A stretch of DNA of 23,176 bases, from NCBI GenBank assembly GCA_023228285.1, contig JALOBM010000035.1, positions 1 through 23,176 of the forward strand, read 5' to 3'. The notes beneath the pieces were generated by a model that was not told the DNA's origin, searched no databases, and saw nothing but the letters and a program-made list of their open reading frames with translations. This document shows, one piece after another, positions 6,656-15,261 of this stretch; positions within the stretch are counted from its first letter, which is position 1, and each line of letters opens with the position of its first letter. A program made the translations under genes and the position numbers. The stretch comes from Candidatus Cloacimonadota bacterium. GTDB taxonomy: Bacteria; Cloacimonadota; Cloacimonadia; Cloacimonadales; Cloacimonadaceae.

Positions 6656-7062
6656 AAAGCTGTTGAACCGGTCGGTGGATTATCTGCCAAATTGTAGTAT
6701 GGCAGCCCAGTAGAAAACGACATTCGTACCTTGACGAGTCACTAGTGCTCCATGGCAATTAGCCTTAGATTCTTACCAAATCTGTCTCAAAACAGGTATC
6801 TATGTGCAGGAAAATGGCATATATAGGGGTATTACTGTCAAAGCTCTTTCGTGATGCCTTCAAATACTGTGCCTCAATGATAACCCGGTCTGTCGCCAGT
6901 CATGAATGGTCAAGACGTAGATAGTTAAGCGGAAAACGGGAATTTTGGCTTGACAAAAAAGTGACCTTGCGTTCCTTATTCCAAAATACAAACATTCCTT
7001 GAGGATCGAGCTAATATGTTGTCTCATAATATAATTAAGCCCATACTATAGATGGAGGAAAG
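6656..7062. other. Intergenic region without recognisable genes
   Basis: About 400 nt between repeat copy 2 and the LpoB-like gene. No frame looks coding. A string ATGATAACCCG at 6888-6898 echoes the repeat core but does not extend. A TTGACA at 6950-6955 lacks a good -10 at normal spacing, while a perfect TATAAT at 7030-7035 lacks a good -35. One of the two may belong to a promoter for the downstream genes. A strong Shine-Dalgarno (GGAGGAAAG) precedes the ATG at 7063. Confidence 0.5.
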
Positions 7063-7662
7063 ATGCAAAGAATAGTAATGATGGTCGTGATCTGCCTGGC
7101 ACTGCTGGTAGCAGCCTGCGGTCCCAGTGTAAAGGTTCAGCGCGTACCCACCGATACCGTTGCCGATTTGAGTGGGAAATGGAATTCTACAGACAGCCGC
7201 CTTGTGGCAGAAGAAATGATCCGGGACGTTGTGTCCCGCCCCTGGTTGAGCACTTTTCAACAACAACACGGTCGCAGCCCGGTTGTGATTATCGGCACCA
7301 TGCGAAATCTTTCAAGTGAACATATCGAGATGGGCACCTTTGTGAGCGACATCTCACGCGAGCTTATCAACAGCGGAGCCGTACGCTTTGTAGCGTCAAA
7401 AGATATGCGCGACGAAGTGCGTGACGAACGCACCGATCAGCAGTATTTCGCGTCTGAAGAGACTGCCAAGAGAATGGCGCAAGAATTGGGGGCAGATTAC
7501 ATGCTGAAAGGTACCTTGAAGACCATCATGGACAGCGTGGACCGCACCTCAGCCAAATACTATCAGGTAGATTTGGAACTCATCGATGTGGAAACCACGG
7601 AAACGGTCTGGATAGGTAATAAAGAGATCATGAAGCTCGTTGAGCGCAATCGCTTTAAATAA
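7063..7662 (+). CDS. lpoB: LpoB-like outer-membrane lipoprotein (penicillin-binding protein activator family)
   Basis: 199-residue protein with a lipoprotein signal peptide: basic start, hydrophobic core and lipobox VAAC with Cys19 as the acylated residue. The mature part has the LpoB-type features VVIIGTMRNLSSEHI, a helix with FVSDISRELINSG, RFVASKDMRDEV, and the ELGADYMLKGTLKTI strand-turn. In E. coli LpoB activates the peptidoglycan synthase PBP1b from the outer membrane; distant homologues are less well understood. A strong Shine-Dalgarno (GGAGGAAAG) lies just before the ATG. The next gene starts 10 nt later and encodes a COG3014-type lipoprotein, a recurring neighbour of this family. The symbol reflects family membership, not a proven function. 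Confidence 0.8.
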   Translation: MQRIVMMVVICLALLVAACGPSVKVQRVPTDTVADLSGKWNSTDSRLVAEEMIRDVVSRPWLSTFQQQHGRSPVVIIGTMRNLSSEHIEMGTFVSDISRELINSGAVRFVASKDMRDEVRDERTDQQYFASEETAKRMAQELGADYMLKGTLKTIMDSVDRTSAKYYQVDLELIDVETTETVWIGNKEIMKLVERNRFK

Positions 7663-7672
7663 GTAGCAGTAA

Positions 7673-9064
7673 ATGAGCCCGGTAAACAAGCGGAACAGCT
7701 CTGTTCGCAGGATCCTTGTGCGGATTCTGCCAATGCTTGTTGCTGTTTTATTCTGCTCCTGTGCGGCAAACATCACATCCTATCGTACACGGATGGATCT
7801 GGATAAGGCATTAGCCGCTAGGGATATTTCAAAAGCTCTCTCAATAGTGGAGAAGCCCGGCATGTACAAGCAAAAAGAGCGCTTGCTATATTATCTCGAT
7901 GCCGGAATGCTCCACCATTATCAAGGTAATTGGCAGCAGAGCAATGAACTGCTGCAGCAAGCGGAAGATGCCATCCAAGAGCTCTATACCAAAAGTGTGA
8001 TCAGAGCTACCGGTTCCATGGTCTTGAACGATCCCACCCTGGAGTATTCCGGGGAAGACTACGAAGACATCTATATCAACGTGTTTAAGGCCATCAACTA
8101 CCTGGAACTGGGCAATCGTGACGCAGCGATGGTGGAAGTACGTCGTGTGGACGATAAATTGAGCTTGCTGGAGCAGAAGTATGCGCGTCTCGCCAAAGAG
8201 ATGGGCACGGAGAGTAAAGCCAAAGTAAAGCTGAAAAGCTCTCGCGGTCGCTTCCATTCCTCAGCTCTGGCACGCTACATCAGTATGTTGATGTACGATG
8301 CCAACGGGCAAATGGACGACGCCCGCATCGATTATGATAACGTGCTTTATGCCTTCAAAAGCCAACCGGAGTTATATCCCTTTCCAGCTCCGGCACTCAT
8401 CCATCCCCAAGACACGGCAAAGGGCAATGTGTTGCGTGTAATCAGCTTTGTAAACCGAGGGCCTTATAAGAGTCCTCTGGAAATGCATATCCACACATCA
8501 AAAGACCTCTTGATCCTGGGTACGGTAGGACAGACATCCGACCTGGACGTGATCCCCTGGGAAGGCATAGACGAAGGCTACTACTTCAAGTTTTCCATCC
8601 CCACATTGGAAGAACGCAGTGCCAAGGTAGCCAGAGTGGATGTGGTTCTCTCTGATGGCAGACGCCAAAGCCTGAACAAGCTGGAAGACATGAGTCTGGT
8701 AGCACGCAAGAGCTTTGAACTCAAAGAGCCAATGATCATTCTCAAAAGCGCCAGCCGTACTGTTCTGAAGGGGCTCGCAGCCAAAGAAGCAAAGAAGAAA
8801 GCCCAAGAAAAATCTTCGGACCTTGGTGCAACTCTGCTTGGCCTGGTTGCTGATGCTGCGGTGTTCCTCAGTGAAGACGCCGATCTGAGGATATCTCAGT
8901 TCTTTCCCTCCGAAGCTTTAATTACGGAACTGGTTGTTCCGGAAGGTGAACAGAGTCTGCGCCTGGAATACTTCTCGCCCCAAGGCAAGCTGGTGCACAG
9001 CGAGACCCGCAATCTGGACATCGCCCCCAATCAGCCCAATCTGATTTGTTCATGGTATTTTTAA
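7673..9064 (+). CDS. COG3014-type lipoprotein with TPR-like N-terminal region
   Basis: 463-residue exported lipoprotein. The N-terminus has basic residues, a hydrophobic stretch and a Cys-Ser-Cys lipobox (Cys30 is the likely lipid site). Residues about 45-230 are helical and resemble TPR-like repeats (ALAARDISKALSIV, YYLDAGMLHHYQGNW with an ELLQQAEDAI helix, INYLELGNRDAAMVEVRRV). The second half is beta-rich, and a short hydrophobic helix (LGATLLGLVADAAVF) lies near residue 390. Proteins of this type are usually encoded beside LpoB-like lipoproteins, as here, and are presumed to act with them at the outer membrane. No biochemical role is established. Shine-Dalgarno is weak, which suggests coupling to the upstream gene. 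Confidence 0.75.
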   Translation: MSPVNKRNSSVRRILVRILPMLVAVLFCSCAANITSYRTRMDLDKALAARDISKALSIVEKPGMYKQKERLLYYLDAGMLHHYQGNWQQSNELLQQAEDAIQELYTKSVIRATGSMVLNDPTLEYSGEDYEDIYINVFKAINYLELGNRDAAMVEVRRVDDKLSLLEQKYARLAKEMGTESKAKVKLKSSRGRFHSSALARYISMLMYDANGQMDDARIDYDNVLYAFKSQPELYPFPAPALIHPQDTAKGNVLRVISFVNRGPYKSPLEMHIHTSKDLLILGTVGQTSDLDVIPWEGIDEGYYFKFSIPTLEERSAKVARVDVVLSDGRRQSLNKLEDMSLVARKSFELKEPMIILKSASRTVLKGLAAKEAKKKAQEKSSDLGATLLGLVADAAVFLSEDADLRISQFFPSEALITELVVPEGEQSLRLEYFSPQGKLVHSETRNLDIAPNQPNLICSWYF

Positions 9065-9092
9065 GTAAGCATAACTAATAAATGGAGTAACG

Positions 9093-10004
9093 ATGGAAAT
9101 TCGTAAACTGGACCAGATGTTTGACATTCTGGGAACTCGTACTAAACAACGTCTTGTTGCAGCATGGGCAATAGACACTCACACTATTATGGCTGTTTCT
9201 GAAGCAGTAAAAATGGGCATCATCGAAGGCACCCTGGTGGGTGATGAGGCAAAGATCAAGGCAGTATGCAATGAACACGGCATCGATGCCGGCACCATCA
9301 AGATCGTGCATAGCGACAACGATCTTGCCGCAACCGCTTTAGCAGTGGATTTAATCAACAAAGGTGAGGGTGATTTCCTGATGAAGGGGCTGCTCTCTAC
9401 AGACCGCTATATGCGGGCCATCCTGGATAAAGAAAAGGGACTAATGGATCCGGGCTCAATCCTTTCCCACGTGACTGTTGCTGAGCCCAGAAACTATCAT
9501 AAACTGCTCATTTTCGGTGATGTGGCGATCATCCCCCTGCCCGATCTGGCACAGAAAGTCACCATTACTAATTACCTGATCAGAACCGCTCACTTTCTGG
9601 GTATAGACAATCCCAAAGTAGGGCTTTTGGCGGCCAGTGAACAGACCTTGCCGAAGATCCCTTCCTGTGCTGATGCAGCCATCATCTCGAAGATGGCGCA
9701 ACGTGGCCAGATCAAAGGCGCAACCATCGAAGGCCCTTTGGGTATGGACTTGATCATCGACAAAGAAAGCGCACAAATAAAAGGCATGAAGAGTGATGTC
9801 TGCGGAGATGCGGATTGCATTCTTTTCCCAAACATAGAGTCTGGAAACGCCTTCTACAAGACCGTGGTAAAGCTGCTGAAGAGCGAGCTTTGCGCCGTAG
9901 TGATGGGCGCCAGAGTCCCCTGCGTGCTCACATCCCGCGGCGATAGCGAGCGCAGCAAACTATATTCCATTGCCCTGGCGGCGATGCTGGCATACAGCTC
10001 ATGA
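9093..10004 (+). CDS. ptb: Phosphate butyryl/acetyltransferase family protein, paralogue 1
   Basis: 303-residue cytoplasmic enzyme of the PTA/PTB family, which exchanges CoA and phosphate on short acyl groups (acyl-CoA + phosphate to acyl-phosphate). The length and motifs fit Ptb rather than Pta: GDFLMKGLLSTD, LSHVTVAEP, KLLIFGDVAIIPLPDL, KVGLLAASE, AQRGQIKGATIEGPLGMDL, DADCILFPNIESGNAFYK, and a final SKLYSIALA. A GGAG Shine-Dalgarno lies 5 nt before the ATG. It ends in an ATGA overlap with a second paralogue. Acyl-phosphate made here would normally feed a butyrate/acetate kinase, but no kinase is in the window. Acyl specificity cannot be read from the sequence. Confidence 0.88.
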   Translation: MEIRKLDQMFDILGTRTKQRLVAAWAIDTHTIMAVSEAVKMGIIEGTLVGDEAKIKAVCNEHGIDAGTIKIVHSDNDLAATALAVDLINKGEGDFLMKGLLSTDRYMRAILDKEKGLMDPGSILSHVTVAEPRNYHKLLIFGDVAIIPLPDLAQKVTITNYLIRTAHFLGIDNPKVGLLAASEQTLPKIPSCADAAIISKMAQRGQIKGATIEGPLGMDLIIDKESAQIKGMKSDVCGDADCILFPNIESGNAFYKTVVKLLKSELCAVVMGARVPCVLTSRGDSERSKLYSIALAAMLAYSS

Positions 10005-10909
10005 AATCCCTGAACGAAATAGCTGCAAAGGCACAATCTCTGTCCCAAAAAGTACGGATTGCCGTGGCCATGGCTGAAGACGCCAATACCATCGGCGCCA
10101 TCTGCAGAGCGGCTTCCGAAGGCTTTGTATACCCCATTTTGATCGGCAGTAAAGCCCGCATCACAGAGCTTTTGAACCCCTTCTCCATCAAAGCGGATGC
10201 TTATAGTATCATAGACTTGCCGGAAATGGATTTGGCGACCCGTGAAGCCGTTCGCATGGTGAAGACCGGAGCTGCGGATGTCTTGATGAAAGGCCTGGTA
10301 GGCACAGACAATTTCCTACGCGAAGTGCTTTCCAAAGAACGCGGCTTGCTACCACCAAAAGCTATAATGAGCTACACTTGCGCTCTGGAGCTGCCCAAAT
10401 ACCACAAACTGCTCCTGATCTCTGATACTGCCGTTTTGCCGTGTCCGGATCTTGATCAAAAGATTGCCATGGTAAATTACAGTGTGAAGATGGCGCATAC
10501 TTTGGGCATAGAATGTCCTAAAGTTGCCCTGATCACCGCCACGGAAAAGGTCTCTGCCTCCATGCCGAATACGATTGACTACGCCTTGATCTGCAAGATG
10601 GCAGAACGCGGACAGATCAAAGGATGCGTTATCGATGGCCCCATGGACGTTTTTTTGGCCTGCGATCCTGCAGCCGGAGAGATCAAGGGCGTACAAAGCC
10701 TCGTCGACGGCGATGCCGACATCCTGATCTTCCCCAATCTGGAGACAGCCAACGCCTTCTACAAGGGTTTGATGCTCTTTGCCGAAGGTGAACTCGCCGG
10801 ATTGATCCAGGGAACCACAAAGCCCGTAGTGGTGATGAGCCGCAGTGAGAGCGAAAACTCCAAATACTATTGCATAGCCCTCAGTTGTCTGATGGCGGAG
10901 GAACGATGA
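10001..10909 (+). CDS. ptb: Phosphate butyryl/acetyltransferase family protein, paralogue 2
   Basis: 302-residue tandem paralogue of the preceding gene, sharing the motif order: ADVLMKGLVGTD, MSYTCALELPKYHKLLLISD, VALITATEKV, AERGQIKGCVIDGPMDVFL, DADILIFPNLETANAFYKG, and SKYYCIALS. The two are clearly diverged, so the duplication is old and both appear intact. The start overlaps the first gene by 4 nt and the stop overlaps rpiB by 4 nt, giving fixed co-translation. The pair could form two homo-oligomers with different acyl-CoA preferences or a mixed oligomer; neither can be decided from sequence alone. Confidence 0.87.
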   Translation: MKSLNEIAAKAQSLSQKVRIAVAMAEDANTIGAICRAASEGFVYPILIGSKARITELLNPFSIKADAYSIIDLPEMDLATREAVRMVKTGAADVLMKGLVGTDNFLREVLSKERGLLPPKAIMSYTCALELPKYHKLLLISDTAVLPCPDLDQKIAMVNYSVKMAHTLGIECPKVALITATEKVSASMPNTIDYALICKMAERGQIKGCVIDGPMDVFLACDPAAGEIKGVQSLVDGDADILIFPNLETANAFYKGLMLFAEGELAGLIQGTTKPVVVMSRSESENSKYYCIALSCLMAEER

Positions 10910-11340
10910 AACTGGCAATAGCCGCCGATCATGCCGGATTCTCTTTGAAAGAAGAGATAAAACTGGCCTTCCAGCAACACGAGTTTATCGATTTTGGTAC
11001 TCACAGTACAGACAGCATGGATTACCCCGATACCGGCTACCCCGCGGCTAAAGCGGTTGCTTCCGGCGAGTGCGAGATGGGCATCCTGATCTGTGGCAGC
11101 GGAATCGGTATGAGCATCACTGCAAACAAAGTACCCGGTATACGGGCAGCTCTATGCTCTATCACAGATGTAGCAAGGCTTTCCCGTATGCACAACAATG
11201 CCAATGTATTGGTTTTGGCAGGACGTTTCACCGCCACTGCTTACGCCATCGAGATTGTACAAACTTGGTTAGAAACTCCCTATTCCGGGGGCAGACACGA
11301 AAACAGAATAAATAAAATACATCAAGGAGAAAGGAAGTGA
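10906..11340 (+). CDS. rpiB: Ribose 5-phosphate isomerase B
   Basis: 144-residue RpiB/LacAB-family isomerase that interconverts ribose 5-phosphate and ribulose 5-phosphate. It shows the N-terminal AADHAGF (His10), the DYPDTGY loop, the catalytic Cys63 in ICGSGIGMS followed by [11 protein letters not shown], and [14 protein letters not shown]. The ATG at 10906 was chosen over an upstream TTG because GGAGG lies just before it and the protein then begins [11 protein letters not shown] as in the family. It overlaps the previous gene by ATGA and glyA by GTGA. The same arrangement of rpiB directly before glyA is seen in many bacteria. Confidence 0.93.
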   Translation: MKLAIAADHAGFSLKEEIKLAFQQHEFIDFGTHSTDSMDYPDTGYPAAKAVASGECEMGILICGSGIGMSITANKVPGIRAALCSITDVARLSRMHNNANVLVLAGRFTATAYAIEIVQTWLETPYSGGRHENRINKIHQGERK

Positions 11341-12635
11341 AACACATCCAAAAACAGGATCCCGAAGTATTTGCCGCTATCTCCAAAGAGCTGTGCCGGC
11401 AACAGGATAATCTGGAGCTGATTGCCAGCGAAAACTTTACCTCACTAGCAGTTATGGAAGCCCAAGGCAGTATTCTTACAAACAAGTATGCCGAGGGATA
11501 CCCCTACCGCTGGAGCAAAAAGACCGGCAAAGTAAACTATAGTCTATACGGACGTTACTATGGCGGTTGCGAATTCATCGATGAAGTTGAGCGCCTGGCC
11601 ATCGAACGCGCCAAACAACTCTTTGGTGCCGAACATGCTAACGTGCAACCCCACAGCGGTTCGCAAGCCAATATGGCCGCGTATTTCGCTCTGGTTCAGC
11701 CCGGTGATACAGTTCTGGCTCTGGAACTGGCTCACGGTGGCCATCTCACTCATGGCCACCCGCTATCCTTCAGCGGTCAGCTTTACAACGTGATCCATTA
11801 CAATGTGAACAAAGATACCCAACAGTTCGACTATGAAGAAATCGAACGCCTGGCTAGGGAACACAAACCAAAGATGATCCTTACCGGAGCTTCAGCATAC
11901 CCCCGCAAGATCGATTTTGCCCGCTTCCGCCAAATCGCTGACATGGTAGGAGCCAAATTCATGGTAGATATGGCTCACATCGCCGGATTAGTGGCTGCCG
12001 GTCTGCATGAAAATCCCGTCCCATATGCCGACGTTGTAACTTCCACAACCCACAAAACCCTGCGCGGTCCACGTGCCGGCCTCATCCTCTGTAAAGAAGA
12101 ATATGCCAAAGAGATCGACGGTAAGGTGTTCCCCGGCATCCAGGGTGGCCCTCTGATGCACGCTATAGCCGCAAAAGCCGTAGCCTTTGGTGAAGCGCTG
12201 AGCCCAGACTTCAAATCCTACATGAAAAAGGTGGTGGACAATGCCACAGCTTTGGCTAGTGCTCTGAAGGCAGAAGGCTTTGACCTCGTCTCCGGCGGCA
12301 CCGACACTCACCTGATGCTGATTGATCTAGGCCCAGAAGAAAAGGGCGGTCCCAGCGGGAAAAAGATGGAAGAAGCCTTGGATCTGGCAGGAATCACTGC
12401 CAACAAGAACACAGTCCCCTTCGATACCCGCAGCCCCTTTGTGGCATCCGGTATCCGCTTGGGTACACCTTCCGTAACCACTCGCGGTATGGGCGAAAAC
12501 GAGATGAAGACCATCGCCGCCCTCATCCGCAGAGTCCGCGACAATTTCGAAAACGAAGAAGAACTGGCCAAGATCAAAGCGGAAGTACGCACACTTACAG
12601 CCAGATTCCCGCTCTATCCTGAACTGAACGCATAA
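11337..12635 (+). CDS. glyA: Serine hydroxymethyltransferase
   Basis: 432-residue PLP enzyme that converts serine and tetrahydrofolate to glycine and methylene-tetrahydrofolate. It starts at GTG within a GTGA overlap with rpiB, after an AAGGAG-type Shine-Dalgarno. Family motifs include ENFTS near the start, [22 protein letters not shown], the [14 protein letters not shown] strand, and the PLP lysine Lys240 in [14 protein letters not shown]. The C-terminal domain contains [14 protein letters not shown]. Unusual: between YAEGYP and RYYGGC, where most enzymes have two residues, this protein has about sixteen (residues 57-72, rich in Lys and Tyr). That loop carries folate-site residues in known enzymes. 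Function should be retained because flanking motifs are intact. Confidence 0.95.
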   Translation: MKHIQKQDPEVFAAISKELCRQQDNLELIASENFTSLAVMEAQGSILTNKYAEGYPYRWSKKTGKVNYSLYGRYYGGCEFIDEVERLAIERAKQLFGAEHANVQPHSGSQANMAAYFALVQPGDTVLALELAHGGHLTHGHPLSFSGQLYNVIHYNVNKDTQQFDYEEIERLAREHKPKMILTGASAYPRKIDFARFRQIADMVGAKFMVDMAHIAGLVAAGLHENPVPYADVVTSTTHKTLRGPRAGLILCKEEYAKEIDGKVFPGIQGGPLMHAIAAKAVAFGEALSPDFKSYMKKVVDNATALASALKAEGFDLVSGGTDTHLMLIDLGPEEKGGPSGKKMEEALDLAGITANKNTVPFDTRSPFVASGIRLGTPSVTTRGMGENEMKTIAALIRRVRDNFENEEELAKIKAEVRTLTARFPLYPELNA

Positions 12636-12647
12636 ACACTCTATTCA

Positions 12648-12716
12648 CCGGCACCCTACAGACTTATGAGTGCCGGCAGCTATGGGGCAGCCCGTGGAAT
12701 CCCACATTCCACGGGC
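12648..12716 (+). terminator. Two hairpins after glyA, likely transcription end or processing site
   Basis: The first hairpin pairs CCGGCAC (12648-12654) with GTGCCGG (12670-12676) around a 15 nt loop. The second is an 11-bp perfect stem, GCCCGTGGAAT (12690-12700) with ATTCCACGGGC (12706-12716), around CCCAC. Neither is followed by a U tract, so a classical intrinsic terminator is not proven. A partial terminator, an mRNA-stabilising structure or a processing site are alternatives. Confidence 0.5.
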
Positions 12717-12720
12717 ATAG

Positions 12721-12736
12721 TCCCAACTATTTGGGA
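12721..12736 (+). promoter_or_regulatory. Hairpin overlapping the rmuC ribosome-binding site
   Basis: TCCCAA (12721-12726) pairs perfectly with TTGGGA (12731-12736) around CTAT. The right arm includes most of the GGGAG Shine-Dalgarno (12733-12737) for the ATG at 12746, so folding would hide the ribosome-binding site. The stem is only 6 bp, so the effect may be modest. Confidence 0.35.
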
Positions 12737-12745
12737 GCAAATGAT

Positions 12746-14137
12746 ATGGAATACATTATAATAGGTCTATTGGCCATCAGCATAATCCTAATGACAATCA
12801 TACTCCGACGCCTACCCCAGGATCAGAAGCAAGAACTTACGCTTCTAAAGGCAGAACTGGAGATGCTTTCCCGCACCTTGAAAGACGAAAGCCACAGCCT
12901 CAGGCAAGACCTTCTAAAGCTGAATACAGACAATCGCCTCGAGCTTGCTTCCCAGATCAAAAACTTCAGCGACAGCCAATTGAAAATCGCCGGAGATTCC
13001 CGCACAGAACTGAGTACGAGCCTTTCCGCCTTGAGCAAACTGATGAATGAAGATTCCGCCAAAAACCGCGCCGAACTTGGGAAATCCCTGGATAATCTCA
13101 CCGAAAGCTTGAGCAAAAAGTTCGGTGATCTCAGCAACCTGAGTAGTGAACAATCCGAAAAGCTCAAAAAGAGCGTAGAAGACCGTCTGGAGATGATCCG
13201 CAACGGTAATGAGAACAAGCTGGAGGAGATGCGCAAGACCGTGGATGAAAAGCTGCACGCATCGCTGGAAAAGCGCTTGGGAGAATCCTTTAACCAAGTA
13301 AGCAAACAGCTGGAAGCCGTTCATAAAGGCTTGGGGGAAATGCGCAATCTTGCCACCGGCGTGGGGGACTTGAAGAAAGCTCTGATCGGAGTGAAAACCC
13401 GCGGTGTATTGGGCGAATTGCAACTGGAAAACATCCTGGAAGATATCCTCACTACCGGGCAGTATGAAAAGAACTACAAACCCAATAAACGCAGTGATGC
13501 TATGGTAGAATTTGCCATTGCCCTACCCGGCAGAGACGACGATAACAGCAGAGTGTATCTGCCCATCGACGCCAAGTTTCCAATCGAAGATTATCATAAG
13601 CTGGTGGATGCATATGAAAGCGGAAATGTGGACAGCATCAGCATCTATCAAAAAGCGGTTGTCAATCGCATTAAAAGCAGTGCTAAAGACATCCGGGACA
13701 AATACATCAATCCCCCGGTCACTACAGATTTTGCCCTACTTTTCTTACCTTTCGAGAGTCTATATGCCGAAGTCCTGCGCATCCCCGGTCTCTTCGAACT
13801 GATTATGCGGGATTACTCTGTGATACTTTGCGGTCCCACCACCATTTCCGCTCTGCTGAACAGTCTGCAAGTGGGCTTCAAAACCCTGGCCATCCAAAAG
13901 AAAAGCAGCGAAGTGTGGAAGACCCTGGCAGAGGTCAAAAAGCAATTTGGGCTCTTTGGAGAGGTCTTGGATAAAACCCGCAAAAAGATCGATGAAGCCG
14001 GTCGTGAACTGGATAACGCCAGCCATCGCAGCCGCCAGATCGTGAAGAAACTGCGCAACGTGGAAGAATTGCCCGAAAGCAGCAAGCCAGCTTTGAGCGA
14101 GCTTGTATATGATGTCGATGATGAGGACGAAGCCTAA
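12746..14137 (+). CDS. rmuC: DNA recombination protein RmuC homologue
   Basis: 463-residue protein with one N-terminal membrane helix (IIIGLLAISIILMTIIL), a long coiled-coil region of about residues 25-215 (heptad-like runs of Leu, Glu, Lys and Ser), and the conserved RmuC nuclease-like domain. The domain shows KTRGVLGELQLENIL, LPIDAKFPIEDY, YINPPVTTDFALLFLPFE, LYAEVLR and CGPTTISALLNSL. RmuC limits DNA rearrangements at inverted repeats in E. coli; the mechanism is unclear. The ATG at 12746 is preferred over a TTG at 12731 because GGGAG lies 8 nt before it. Its 3' end overlaps the VanY-like gene. Confidence 0.9.
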   Translation: MEYIIIGLLAISIILMTIILRRLPQDQKQELTLLKAELEMLSRTLKDESHSLRQDLLKLNTDNRLELASQIKNFSDSQLKIAGDSRTELSTSLSALSKLMNEDSAKNRAELGKSLDNLTESLSKKFGDLSNLSSEQSEKLKKSVEDRLEMIRNGNENKLEEMRKTVDEKLHASLEKRLGESFNQVSKQLEAVHKGLGEMRNLATGVGDLKKALIGVKTRGVLGELQLENILEDILTTGQYEKNYKPNKRSDAMVEFAIALPGRDDDNSRVYLPIDAKFPIEDYHKLVDAYESGNVDSISIYQKAVVNRIKSSAKDIRDKYINPPVTTDFALLFLPFESLYAEVLRIPGLFELIMRDYSVILCGPTTISALLNSLQVGFKTLAIQKKSSEVWKTLAEVKKQFGLFGEVLDKTRKKIDEAGRELDNASHRSRQIVKKLRNVEELPESSKPALSELVYDVDDEDEA

Positions 14138-14924
14138 GCGCATCTCAGAACAAAGACAAAGGCTTCTAATCCTTTTGGCAATAATAATTTTGCCCTGCTT
14201 GGCCGGAACAAGCGGCATGGTTCCCACAGAAGTAGAAGATGTCCCGATTTCCAGCCCGGCACCTGCTGTGGAACCAGTCTCAAAATCACTGCTTATGGGC
14301 AGGTTCAAACCCGCGGAGAATACCGATTTTGAGCTCATCCACAGTTACAACTATTATCCCGGAATGTATCTGCATAAACGCACAAAGGCAGCGCTGGATT
14401 CGTTGGTTGCTGCTGCCGCAAGGGACGATATCTTTTTAAATCTGGTCTCCGCTACCTGGAGTTTCGATCTCCAAAAGACTATCTGGGAACGAAAGATCAA
14501 ACTGCATGGTGGACAACACTTTGAGAGCTTGGATGAGGATCGCAAACGAAGTATCATCACAGAGATCCTCAAAAGTTCATCCATGCCTACCACATCCCGC
14601 CATCACTGGGGCACAGATGTAGATTTCTGCTCAGTTGAGCTCTCTTTTTGGGATAGTCCCATTGGCAAACGAAACTTACAATGGCTACAAAACAACGCCA
14701 CAAGCTATGGATTTAATATAGTTTACAGCTCTGATCGAGAAGGTGGCTATAGCTATGAACCCTGGCATTGGACTTATCTTCCCCTATCCCGCCATTATTT
14801 GCAAGAATATCTCAGACAGGTAAGTTACGATGACATCACGGGTTTTACCGGAGCGGAGTTTGCTCGGGATTTCGATGTTATCAACGAATATGTGGCAAAT
14901 GTGTCGCCTTCCCTCCTACCTTAG
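14109..14924 (+). CDS. VanY-type D-alanyl-D-alanine carboxypeptidase (peptidase M15B)
   Basis: 271-residue exported zinc peptidase. The N-terminus has a basic stretch and a hydrophobic segment (LLILLAIIILPCLAG) that is a signal peptide or anchor, then a Pro/Ser-rich linker. The catalytic domain begins with YYPGMYLHKRTKAALDSL, and has the zinc motif SRHHWGTDVD (His165, Asp172) and the EPWHW motif (Glu217, His220). Such enzymes trim the terminal D-Ala of peptidoglycan stem peptides. Four ATG codons occur at 14109-14123; I chose 14109 because GAGCGAG lies 7 nt upstream, but 14112, 14118 or 14121 are possible. The start overlaps rmuC in another frame by about 29 nt. Repeat copy 3 lies downstream. 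Confidence 0.82.
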   Translation: MMSMMRTKPKRISEQRQRLLILLAIIILPCLAGTSGMVPTEVEDVPISSPAPAVEPVSKSLLMGRFKPAENTDFELIHSYNYYPGMYLHKRTKAALDSLVAAAARDDIFLNLVSATWSFDLQKTIWERKIKLHGGQHFESLDEDRKRSIITEILKSSSMPTTSRHHWGTDVDFCSVELSFWDSPIGKRNLQWLQNNATSYGFNIVYSSDREGGYSYEPWHWTYLPLSRHYLQEYLRQVSYDDITGFTGAEFARDFDVINEYVANVSPSLLP

Positions 14925-14990
14925 TTTCCTTTAACCAACTCATCTCTCAGCTTCGCCACTGGAAAGATCCCCTGAAGATAACCCTGTGCC

Positions 14991-15076
14991 GAAGCTGATA
15001 TCAAGCCGTTATAATGCAGTGGTCACTCGATGATAACCCGATTATAACTGCTTCATATCCCGATGAAACAGAGAGG
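14991..15076 (+). repeat. Structured intergenic repeat, diverged core copy 3
   Basis: The stretch GAAGCTGATATCAAGCCGTT and, further on, GGTCACTCGATGATAACCCGAT are shared with copies 1 and 2. About 86 nt align, while the roughly 85-nt left arm seen in the other copies is absent. GAAGC (14991-14995) pairs perfectly with GCTTC (15050-15054) on the same symmetry axis, where copies 1 and 2 have a mismatch. As with the other copies, it lies just downstream of a gene (66 nt after the VanY-like stop) in the same orientation. Confidence 0.75.
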
Positions 15077-15207
15077 TTGAAGGTGGGAAGAACCGTACAC
15101 AGTGACCTCTGAGGTATACATTAATATACATAAGGTCAATTGCACTCCAATAGCATTATCCGAGTTCAACCGCGTATTGGACTAGTATTCACCGTTCCAC
15201 AACTAAA
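15077..15207. other. Intergenic region between convergent genes
   Basis: Remainder of the 337-nt gap between the VanY-like gene and rng, which point towards each other. Outside the repeat and the hairpin described separately, no coding frame or clear signal was found. Confidence 0.4.
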
Positions 15208-15229
15208 CAGGCGGATGAGTATCCGCCTG
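15208..15229 (-). terminator. Hairpin after rng
   Basis: CAGGCGGAT pairs perfectly with ATCCGCCTG around a 4-nt loop. Read on the minus strand it is followed by TTTAGTTG, a weak U-rich tail, 33 nt after the rng stop. This fits a modest intrinsic terminator for the minus-strand operon. Confidence 0.55.
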
Positions 15230-15261
15230 AATTGTAACCAAATTGGGTTTTTGAAACAGTA

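Noticed and set aside
6888..6898. ATGATAACCCG resembling the core of the repeat, as a fourth copy
   Set aside because: Only 11 bases match and neither the flanks nor the pairing partner are present; chance cannot be excluded.
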